Shown here: in pieces, positions 24,701 to 36,700 of the stretch | Numbering within the stretch: the stretch's first letter is position 1 | How the letters are laid out: each line of letters begins with the position of its first letter | Assembly: GCF_000003815.2 (NCBI RefSeq) | Contig: NC_049992.1 | Location: 3,209,703-3,273,702 of the forward strand | DNA: 64,000 nt | Direction: 5' to 3' | From: Branchiostoma floridae | Taxonomy: Eukaryota; Chordata; Leptocardii; Amphioxiformes; Branchiostomatidae | Made by a program: the position numbers and the translations under genes | The notes under the pieces: model-generated | Told to the model about the DNA's origin: nothing | Database searches by the model: none | The model's input: only the letters and a program-made list of their open reading frames with translations

Positions 24701-27700
24701 GCCCCCTTTTCCAGACAGCTGTAGGCATTGAGCAGTGTCGGTGCAGTTGGTGAGTCCTTGTTCTGCAGTAGCCCGGCTCTCAGCTTCTTCAGTGGGCCCT
24801 CCTGTAGCTCAGCCTGCTGTGCAGAGATCTCTGCTGGAGGCTGCTGCTGACGTCTGGCACGTTTAGCCCCGGATGGCCCAGCCCCATCCTCCTCCTCAAC
24901 ATCCTCCTGTGATGTGACATTATATCATGCACTACATGTCATATATTGGGCACCTCAAAATCCCCTGCTCTTGTTATGAGCATGCTTCCAAATCAATCAT
25001 CTGAATATGCGTTATATTCAAGATTTCAATGCCTAGGATTTTGAAATATTTTATCAGTAGATTGTAGAGTTTTGAATTCAGCAGTCGCCCATGGATGTCT
25101 CGTTTATAGCAAACTGTGAAATATACACAATGTACTCTTGTACATCAGATACATTAATGGACTTCAGTGATCAATTCAAACTTCTTCTTCTGTTCTGCAT
25201 GTATACTGCAAGCCAATGACATTCATTTCATGGACAGGGACAACATTTATAGCTATTACATTTTATATCAATACTGAATCCAAAAAAAATCTGTTCGGAA
25301 GACAACATGAAAAGTGATTTCTTATTCACTAAATATAAGTCACAGATGGATACATCGTATATAGCAACTCAATATGTTGAATATTAGATATTCTTCCTAC
25401 CTCATCACTTATGTCAGGAAGGTTATCCAGCCAGGGCATCACTTTGTCTAACATTATTCCTCGTGTTCCCATGGATACCAGCTCCCAGGAATCCACCTCT
25501 CCCTCAGGAAGGTTTGGTAGCTCCCATCTCTCCACACTTACGATGACGGGTTCCTCATAGCCAATCTTCTTAAGCTCTGTCTGGAGGCAGGCTTGAAGGA
25601 AGTGACCATTTAGGATAGATTTGAAGTATTGGTAGCCCAGCTGGGAGTAGAAGATGACCTGAACCAGGGGGGAGTCCTCTTTAGCCTTTCCCCCCACCCT
25701 CACGTCTTGGTGCCCCTCAACAGCCCTGCCAATGGCCAGCATGATGTTAGCTTTGTTGGCCTGGTAGAAAGCACCAATACTAGACCCGGTTGCCTGTTCC
25801 TGTACTGTCAAGGCATCACAGATTTTCAGGGATGCCTTCCCCCACTCCTGCTCTGAGACAGATCCAGCCATACTGTGAACAGAGTCAGTCTTGTTATTAC
25901 ATTTACGTAGAAAAGATTGTCTCCTTTCTTTGCACCTGAATGTAGTGTGTTACCAGCTAGCATGGTTGCTGCTGCAGCAGCATTTTCAGCTCTGCAACTA
26001 AATGCAGATCATATGATGTGTCTATTTGACATGTATACTATAATTGCAGGCTCAAGAGTGCCTATCATCATAATATCAAGGTCAAACAAACTAGGTATAA
26101 GAAACTATAAACAAACTACATATTAAATGTCTCTCCAACAGTAAAAGCTGAAAAAATGTACTAGACAGATCCCTTTAGTTTGTAAGAAGTAACAGGAATT
26201 CATGGACAGTCCCACAAGAGACATTGTGAAGTCCACAGTTCTGCAGACTGCAAAGTGGATGATGTCAGGTACATCATTTTGGCCAACATTCAAATGACTT
26301 TGTGCATTTACGTACATGCACACATTCGAACACAGAAATGATACAATCTGTGATGCAAGCAGTCTATTTAGTCTGTGGAGGTGTGAACCTGTTTACTCAG
26401 AAACCTTTGATAAAGTGGTCATGGCTTGCACAGTAGACTCTGACAAACCAGCTAAAATGTCTACGGAAATAAAAATGTACAGTTTTGCCCCCCTCCCCAT
26501 TATGGCCTCGTGTTCTACCTAGACAAAGGAATTTACTGAATCAAGATGAAACAAAGTCTAACTGTTTGTAGCCCTATGATAGGCTAACTGTTTCCGAACA
26601 TATCTATTTACTTTATGTGCCATATTACAGTCAAGGAAACAAAGCTGGACAGAAAAAAATTTATATACTCACGTCTCACAAAAAGCGCCCAGTCATGATA
26701 TCGGCCAGTAGAAGACGTGTCTGCACCCGTGTCTGTGCCTGCGGACTATGGTATCCATTTGGCAAGCCCACTGCACTTTGCAGGGGTGTCACGGATTGCT
26801 ATACAGTCTTCCAAATGTACAAGTGCACCACGTAACTTAGTAACTTGGCCCCTAATCCATCTTGATAAAGTGTAAAACTAGTCAAATTTATCCTCAAGTA
26901 AATGTAAAATTTAATATCTTTTGTGTCATGAATTTCGCACAAAATAAGAATGCATTCAAGTACGTTTACCCCGTATAGTGAAGCCAGCATTTGAGCTCTG
27001 CTGTGTCACCTATGAAAGTGAGCTTGCCTGGAGCTTTGTTTAGTGAATGAATATAGCTGGGTATGGTTTCACTGGTCAAGTTACCTGGGCTTTGTTCTTC
27101 CTGAACACCTGAAGACAAAACACAACATTTGACATGGACAGCATTTACAATCAATAACACTTTTCTGTTGTTTTGTCTTCTTGCAAAAGAGGGCATCCAA
27201 TTTCCTTTTCTTAAGTGTAGGACGTCATTAGGATTTGCCTTGGCACCCCCATAGCTAATGATTGTGATGGATTTTTTTTTCATGGCTACTCTTTTTTTTC
27301 TGTTCCAGTTGCTGAAGTTGGGCGCGATCCTACCATTTGTAGAGAAGGCCATGAGTTCTCCCTCTCTCAGAGCTGTACAGCTGGCCATCACTAACCTCAA
27401 GGACCTGGTAAGTCTTAAAACTGTAAAGCAGGGTTGTAGCCATCACACGTCTTTCCGTCCTTTGACGGAATTTGACGGAATTTTGCAGCTGGGGACGGAA
27501 AAAAAATTTGCCCATTCCGTCCTCAGTGGGCAAAATTAAAGTCTAGATTTCAAAATTTTCCTTGGGAGCATGCCCCCGGACCCCCCTAGGAACGCTGTGC
27601 CAAAGCCATTCAAATTCAACGGGACGGAAAATTATTTCTGGCTGGCTTCAACCCTGCTGTAAAGTCATTCACTGCAGTTCCCTTGCCAGTCAAGCATGAA

Positions 27701-30700
27701 TGAGTTTGAATGTTAACGTGTCTTGTGACTGCAAGACACCGAAACAAGACAAACATATATGTTTTGTAGCTTAATTGCCACCAAAAAGCTCAAATCTGTT
27801 TTTAGAACTTTGCAAGGAACTTTGATGTCTGGTTGGTTACAATAGACCTGTAGCCCCAGCCACCGTGCATGGTTCTTGATGCGGAGGACCACCAAAAGTG
27901 ATCAGGTGCAGACCTGATTCTTATTTTATAGTCTAGTCTATGAACATGTTTGACTGTAATTTTTTTTCTGCCTTACCCAGAATGCCCTGGACAGACAAGA
28001 GAACCTGACACCCCTTGGATATCACCTGGCAAGGTATTTTAATGAACCAATGACCTTGAACATTGACCTTGCTGTATATTATTGCATTGTGGACACATTT
28101 GTAAGGTGCAAGCCTTGTGGCTGTCAAAATTAATACTAGATAAAATTCAAATGTTTATATGTAATATACGTAATGACTTTGTTGTGCAATTTCAGTACAT
28201 GCTTTGTCAAATACAATCAAGGTTTCCCATTCCGTCTGTGTTGCCACACTTGTATACAAAATGCAGCATTGCCATATATTGTAGATCTTTGGTGATGCTA
28301 TTTTATTGTCTGTGGGACTAGAAGTGTTGCAAAGTAGTAGTCTGCTATGTCTGATTGCCTTGTTGTTGACACAAGTATTTTTTAGATGGAGTAAGTCCCT
28401 GAAATTGGTTACTGTCTGTTGTATGGTTTAGTACAGGGTAAAATTAATACATTTGTCATCAAACACTGTAAATGCCAGATTAACCCCTGTTAAAGTGCTG
28501 GCATACTTCTTTATCATCCCCTTGTTATCTACTGCAGACTGCCTGTAGAGCCCCACATCGGGAAGATGATCCTGTTTGGAGCCATCTTCTCCTGTCTGGA
28601 CCCGGTGCTCACTGTGGCAGCCAGCCTGGGCTTTAAGGACCCCTTCGTCATTCCTCTGGTAAAGTCTTGATAAGAGTCTTACAGTATTAAAAGTACTCTT
28701 GATGATATTTCATCTTTCGATTGATATCTTTAAAGTTTAGATTTTGTGGTAAGTCTCTGATGCTGTGACACTACCTTGTATGCATTATTCCATGAGGTCA
28801 CATGATTGATGTATAGAGGAAAGACTGCTCTTTCCATCTGTTGAAAATTTTCCATAGGATCCAGTACGTACCAAAATGGCAATCAAGAGGTCCAATGTAA
28901 TGGTTCTACCAGAAACTGAAACTTTTAAGTATGACAATTCAGAGATATGATCAATGATTACAAGCTTGCCTGATGTTGTTCATCTTTAATACCCTGTAGG
29001 GTAAGGAGGAGGAGGCTGACAGGAGGAGGAGGGAGTTTGCAGCTGGGAGTAAGAGCGACCATCTCATGCTCATCAACGCCTTCAAGGTCACTCATCTTTC
29101 CTTAGTTCAGTCTTCCCCTGGGGTGAAGTACAATATTAATGTACAATAACATGTAGCACAGTAGCACCAAGCTAGTTTTATTGGTTTTTGGTAACTGGAG
29201 AAACGTTCTCATAAAAAAATCTGTATGGATGCTTTATTTGAATGATTATATTGTGTACATCAGATCCTGAAGAACAAGAAATATCTGACAGAAAAAGATC
29301 AAAATTAGAGAGGTGACTTTCCTAGAGAAATGGGAGGGAAAGAAAGCAAGAAGATTTGACGGAAGGTAAAGTGGGAGGGGGGCAACCTTCATATGTTTAC
29401 ATGTATCTAATTCACTTGTAGTCATTTCTAGCAGTTCGTTGCCAGTGTTCCATGTGTGTTGCTGTTACAACCCAATACATCAAATGAGATTATAGAAGAA
29501 ATACTAGAAAGGCCGACATTTGCTTCATAGCAAATACAGCATATTTCAGCCATACCCGTTCCCATGCAAAATTGAACTGTTCCAAATCACCCCTGTGCGG
29601 AAATCGAACATTCTAACAGTAACTTCTCAAAATGAACGACAAGAATGAATCTTACAAAATTCCCCCGTTCAAGAATGGACTCCAGTGCACCCTATGTGAA
29701 TTTTCACAATAGACCAGTCCAGAAATACTCCCACTGAAACCTTGGCCTTTTGAATAAGAAACCAAATCCAAAATTGAATTTAGCAAAAAAGGTCCCAGTG
29801 CATGAAAAGGTATAATAGACCAGTCTAAAAACACTTCCACTAAAAATTGAATTTTGAATCATCACCCATTCAAAACTGAATTTGAAAAAATCCCCCTTCC
29901 GTGTGCAAAAAATGGACTCTTACATGTAAAGTAGAGCAGTCCAAAAATAAATCCGCTAAAATAGGACTTTGACATAATCACTGAAGTCCAAAAAAATGGA
30001 TTTTTAAAAAAGCCCCCCTCAATGCAAGAATGGACTCTTCCAGCACACACATGTAAAATTGCAAATTAGACCAGTCCAAAAATAACCCTACTGAAAGACT
30101 TTGACAAACTAGAAGTCACCAAAGTCCAAAATATGAATTTCAAAAAAATCCCCCCTCCGTGTGAGAATAGACTCTTCCAGCACACTTTCTGTAAAATTGC
30201 GAAATAGACCTGTCCAATAATACACCCACTGAAAGACTTCACCAGTCCAATGATGAATTTAAAAAAAATGAACCCCTCCGTGTAAGAATGGACTCTTCCA
30301 GATGACACCTGGCTCGCTGATTGGCTGCCACCTCCCCCTTTTTAGGATATAGATTCAGGCTAAGTGATTGGTTACCTATCTAATTAGATTAAATAGACAT
30401 AGATGCCAGTAGGTGCAATCTGCAGCTGGGGGTCAACGACCTTAAGGTCATTGACCCCTCTGGCTATTGGAAAATGACCCAAAAAATCACCAAATATATC
30501 ATTTTGAAGTAGTTTATGACAAAAATTGTACATGTGTCATTTGAATAAATATCTACTGCACCCTTTTACCAAAACTTAGGTCATTTGGTTTTAAAACCAG
30601 AGCACCAGAGCCAAAAGTGTACGTTTTTGGTCATAAAATGGCCAAATAATCGCAAAATTAAGCATTTTGTTGTACAGTCTGCCTCAAGTGTTATTGAATC

Positions 30701-33700
30701 CATGTGCGCATATGTCTAGGGCACTCCTATACTAAATTTCAGGTCATCCGGTTCTAAAACCAAGGTACAGGAGCCAAAAGTGTCCTTTTTTGGTAAAAAA
30801 ATGACCAAAAAATCGCAAAAATAAGCATTTCCTTATACTGTACACCAAAACTGATATTGAATCTATATGGGGGACTTATCAATGCCTATCTACACCAAAT
30901 TTCAGCTCATTCGGTTATAATACCAGGGTACAGGGGGCCCAAATATACAGTTTTGGTCTTAAGATGACCAAAAAACCTTAATAAAATCATTTAAGAGACA
31001 GATATGGAAAAAATGAAAAAAACGCCCGAGGGTATTGGCCCACTCTACCCTTGTGCCAAATTTCAAGTCATTCGGTTGAGGAACAACGGAGGTACCGTGT
31101 TCTGAAGATTTGACAGGAGAAAGAAAGAAAGAAACATTACGAATACAATATATTTCACCATACCTATGGTATGGCTGAAATATAATTACTGTGTGAGTGA
31201 ATCAGTGTAATGCACTTTGACTACACTTAATGAAGATCTCTGTGTTGGTTGTTTTCCTCAGAGTTGGGAGAGAGCGAAGTCCCAAGGTCGTGAGTCGGAG
31301 AGACGTTTCTGCTGGGACAACTTCCTGTCAGCCAACACGCTCAAGGTGTGACGGGGGAAACATTTACCTTTATTGTAGCCTCCCCTTTTTGTTGTTGGCA
31401 TCCGTCTGTCTTGGAAGACAATGGTAGGCAGACAGAATGGGTTAGGTGACCCGTCTGCCTGGCCTGCACGTGACTTTTTGTTAGGTGAAGGAGGGGTGTG
31501 CACTTCCTTCTCCATCCTCTTGTCTACTGGCGCATAAAGTCCTACAGGGGCAACTGTATGCAACAGGGCTCTAGTCAGCTTGAATTTTTTTTCTGTCAAC
31601 CTATTCCCATTGTCGCAAAAATTAAGTTAGAAAGACGGAATGGAGACCTTGACGGTGCACACACCAATTCTTCCGCGACAGGGGTCCGAGATAGTGCGCG
31701 ACAAAAATGTGACGAAAGGGTCTCGAGGGTCCGTGTTTGAGTTCAAATTTCTCATAATCTGCTGCGAAGTGGCATTTAATACTGGCATGGCTAAAAAGCG
31801 TAAGAAGTGATGTGCTTTTGGTGCAAATTGGTTTTGGGCCCGAGGGTCACTTCCTTGTATTTCTACGCGTTGGAAGTGAGTCGCCGTTGACCCAGATTTC
31901 CCGTCCATATGCGGTCTGTGAGCCGTGTTGGTATGCCTCGCGCGTCGGGTTATTGTAAAAATCTCAGTGTTACGATTTTCTTTATTTTTTGCCTGATTAA
32001 TCTTAGGTGTATTCTCTTTCCGACAATATCAGTCATTTTCATGACTAAACTTTAGGCGATGGGTTTATTTCCACGTCAAAATTACCCTTTTTGTGCATAC
32101 TTTATTGCGTGAAAAAAACTTTTCTCCCCCCAAAATTATGAAAAGTGGACAGAGTGAAGAAACTGAAACCCGGCTGTTCTTAAAGCTGGAGTGATATCCG
32201 TCATTCCCATATACGGCTTTTCTGCTTTAGATCTATTTTCTTGAAGAGACGGCCTCTCGACTTGGGGGTGCGCAGCCTCGATTTGAGACCCCAAATAAAC
32301 TGGGGTGTGCACCGTTAATATGGCCCCTCCTACAAAAACTAAAAGCAAAGAAAGTCAACAAATTGCATTTTCCCCAGTAAAGTGCGTACCCTTGACCCAA
32401 TGATATAGAAAAAAATCGGAATTCGCAACTTTTGAAATGATTATATAATGTTGATAAAATGCATGATTTGCCCCCCTCCCCACGCCCCCCCCCCCCTGAC
32501 CATAGTCATATAGCCTTCAAAGTGTGTATGCTTAGACATCAATGGCGTTATGTTTACCAAAACATCTTTTTAGTACTACTACATCTCTGGGCCACTTGGA
32601 AATAGCTTTTATCTGATTAATGGCGACTCCTGCATTGAAGGGAATGCTTTTTTTTAATGAAAAAGTCTTCAAATAACGTCACTTTCGTTCATTCCAGCAA
32701 AATCGAGTTTTAGGTTCGGGCTCGCGAGGGTATTCAATGTTCAGACAAATAAGTCGCTCTAATTTGGAGGTATATCCCAAGGCTTGTGTAATCCATCGTG
32801 ACCGACACGTAACTGTACAGTCTTCTCTCAGCAAATGCCCATTTAATCCCCCCTAGTTGCCAGAAGTGCGGCATGGGACTCCGTCCTAGCCACAAATTCA
32901 ACATTTGGCTGCGTTTTTCTGCAAAATGAAATGCATTTCGGCAGCGGAAACGCTTGGACAGGAATGCTAGGTTTCTTACCTACCAGCTATGACCAAAAAA
33001 CGAAATCATATATGCTTTCCGTTGAAGAGAGGAACTTAAAACGGTATCGTTGTCACTTTAAAACATCTTCTTGCGGCGGGCTTTGTGACGTCATTATCTC
33101 AACTACGTTCCATGTGGTTTATATCGCTCATTCCAACCTAGAATGGATAGGAAATCTACTTCATCGTAAGAACTGGCCTATGCCTACATTTTCCTTGGCA
33201 ATATGTGTTTGTTTAACCTGAATTAACGAGCTAAAACCTCTTCAAGAGTATACAACCATTGTGACGTCAGAAGCATTATGTACAGTGAATGGTACCAATG
33301 CCTGGTGTGGCAAAATTAGCCTTCGGAGACGGTAACTTTCAAACACCTGCTATTCGAGAAGGAAATGTCACAGACAATTCAAACTTGGCATGATGATAGA
33401 AGATGACTTTCTAAAGCCATACTCTATATTAATTATAATTTGTGTTAATTAACGGTGCACACACCAATTCTTCCGCGACAGGGGTCCGAGATAGTGCGCG
33501 ACAAAAATGTGACGAAAGGGTCTCGAGGGTCCGTGTTTGAGTTCAAATTTCTCATAATCTGCTGCGAAGTGGCATTTAATACTGGCATGGCTAAAAAGCG
33601 TAAGAAGTGATGTGCTTTTGGTGCAAATTGGTTTTGGGCCCGAGGGTCACTTCCTTGTATTTCTACGCGTTGGAAGTGAGTCACCGTTGACCCAGATTTC

Positions 33701-36700
33701 CCGTCCATATGCGGTCTGTGAGCCGTGTTGGTATGCCTCGCGCGTCGGGTTATTGTAAAAATCTCAGTGTTACGATTTTCTTTATTTTTTGCCTGATTAA
33801 TCTTAGGTGTATTCTCTTTCCGACAATATCAGTCATTTTCATGACTAAACTATAGGCGATGGGTTTATTTCCACGTCAAAATTACCCTTTTTGTGCATAC
33901 TTTATTGCGTGAAAAAAACTTTTCTCCCCCCAAAATTATGAAAAGTGGACAGAGTGAAGAAACTGAAACCCGGCTGTTCTTAAAGCTGGAGTGATATCCG
34001 TCATTCCCATATACGGCTTTTCTGCTTTAGATCTATTTTCTTGAAGAGACGGCCTCTCGACTTGGGGGTGCGCAGCCTCGATTTGAGACCCCAAATAAAC
34101 TGGGGTGTGCACCGTTAAAAAGCGGGTTTTATTGAGATGATCGTATGCAAAAGGGCGCAGACACACTAAGTCAACAATAATAACAATAGCAACACAAACA
34201 GTGTGTGGCTTTTACGGCCTTGGACGGCATCCCCAAGCTGCCTGTAGCTTCCACCAAGAATTTTTGTCCGTCATGCATATATATGGTTGACGGATTGGTT
34301 TAAAAAAATTCCGTCACAGGCAGCAAATTTCTGCCAATTGACGGAAAAACGGACACCGGCTAGAGCCCTTAGTGTGCACTACCTTCTCCACCCTCTCGTC
34401 TACTGGCACACAAAGTCCTACAGGGGCAACTGTATGCAACGTGTAAGACAGCCCCAGCAGATACAGCCTCCTTTAGGTCTTAGTAATCATAAGAGGTTAT
34501 AAGTAGTAGAATTAGGCCAGGAGAGTGAGAAAGTGGTAAGAGTAACATCTTGTATGTCATACCTGTGACGCAAAAACGTTCGATACGGGTGTTCCGGACC
34601 GGGCCGTACGTTTCCGTATCGCTCAGGTTCGAAAGGCGTATCACACAGGCTCCATTCGAATAAATCGAACTGTTTCGAGCGGGCCGAATACGGCACGATT
34701 GACAATTCGAATACCTGATTCGGACGTTGGAACATTGCTGTTGCAACACTAAGTTTGAGGGCACCAAATTTGTTCAACTTCTGGCGCATTCGCATCAAAA
34801 CATGGGTTTTCTCAGGTGGGTATGACATAAATAAAATACAACACGGTGTATTCCGCATCACCCTCGGTCTCAGCCCTCCCGCGAGTCGGGCTGATACCTT
34901 GGGCGATACGGAATACACCGTGTTGTATTCTATATGTATTGTTGTTGACATAAAATGCCCTGTGTTTCCCCAGATGTTGTCCAACATGAAGCAGCAGTTT
35001 GCTGAGCTGCTGCAGGACATCGGGTTTGTGCAGACCAGGAATCCCAGCAACCCTCAGTGCAATAAAAACTCTGGTGAGAGACCCTCTACCCTGTTCAAAC
35101 TACCCTTGGTGTTTTTAAATTTTAGCCTAGCACAGTAGATGTACTGTATATCTTAATGTGTTTGCGGTCATTCTCTCTCACTCACTCATGATCACTGCGG
35201 TCATTCTATTTGTGTGGTGACCTTTCATATGCATTTCCAATGCACATTTTGTTTTGTATACAGTCATGTAACTTACTGTATAAATTTTTTGAACTGAAAA
35301 AAAAAAACCTTTCTGCTTTTACCACATTAAGTTCCTGCCAAAATAACTGAATTTCACTGTACATAGATCGGTGAACTTTTAGGTAGAACAAAAGCTAACT
35401 AAAGATCTCAATGACATTGTTTACAATGTATGTTCCAGGTAACATAAGGCTGGTTAAAGCAGTGATCTGTGCAGGGCTGTATCCAAATGTGGCAAAAGTC
35501 AGGGGACCAAAACAGCACTTCAGGAAAAGGTGGGGCCTTCTTCCTTGTTTTTGTTTCATCCTTTTCATACTATGATGTACATTAAGAGACTTCAGGTTCT
35601 CTACTACAGTAACTGTAAATGCATTTAAGTTCACGGGGATTTACTTTCATGGTAGTGGCAAAACGGAGTGTTCACGGTGGTTTTAAGTTTGCGGTAGCAC
35701 CATACATGTAGACTGCAGTCTTATACATTTGTACTATAATGGAAAAATGTTTGCGGTGGTTTTAAATTTGCAGTGAAGTGGTCACCGCAAAAACCGCGAC
35801 CATAAAATCACTGTGAACCTTACTGCATTTACAGTATTCCCCATACAACATACTAGTCGATTGCTAAAGATAGATGATAAGAATGAAGATAAGACAGTAT
35901 TGAGGAAACGTTTGCTGTTTGTTGTTTTCAGACCGCCCAAACTGGTGACCAAACATGAGAAGGTTCAGCTCCACCCAAAGTCTGTCAACGCTGATGAGAA
36001 GTACTTCGAGGACGGCTGGCTGATCTATCACATGAAGATGAAAACTACTCAGGTGAGAAACCTTCTTAAACACCTGTAGGGAAAGTAAATTGTGCTGAGG
36101 AACACATATTAAGTGAAAGTAAGATTGTCGGCTGATTTTACCACCTGTCCCTTGTATGAAGGAGCAAGTTGAGCAACATTCATGATCAGGTGAAGAACCC
36201 TCTTTTTTACTGAAGAGCATCATAGGGTTAATTTACATTGTCTAGATCTCCTTGTCATGACAGCTTTGTGAATCTTCTTCCTTACTTTGCCAAATGTTGC
36301 ACATGTCAATAAGAAACATTCAAGACCAACAATTAACTAAGAAGTCAAGATACAGTGGACTGAATGACAACACCAACATGTGCCCTACCCTTCTGCAGGT
36401 GTTCCTGTATGACTGCACAATGATTTCTCCCTACCCTCTACTGTTCTTTGGAGGGGACATCACCATTCAGAAGGTAACAGTCATCATTGTACATTATTAA
36501 CAACAGGCTAATAAGGTTCAGTGTTTGAATGACAAGCTAGTTTAAGGCTGAGAGCTGAGATATGACTATAGATGTAAATGATTGGCCTATTTGTACAGCA
36601 ATGTTTAAGGTTTTGATCATTTTTTTATTTTAACGAAAGTAAGAACATTCAAATCTCCCCTCCTGTGAACTTTTCAATACTTGATACCTTTCAGGACGGG

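Noticed and set aside
31230-31427. Open frame in another frame across DHX36 exon 24
   Set aside because: The DHX36 frame (SWERAKS to ANTLK) is supported by homology and phase on both sides.
32931-33221. 96-codon plus-strand open frame between the TTAA MITEs
   Set aside because: No recognisable domain, no splice context, and similar lengths occur by chance in this AT-balanced intron.
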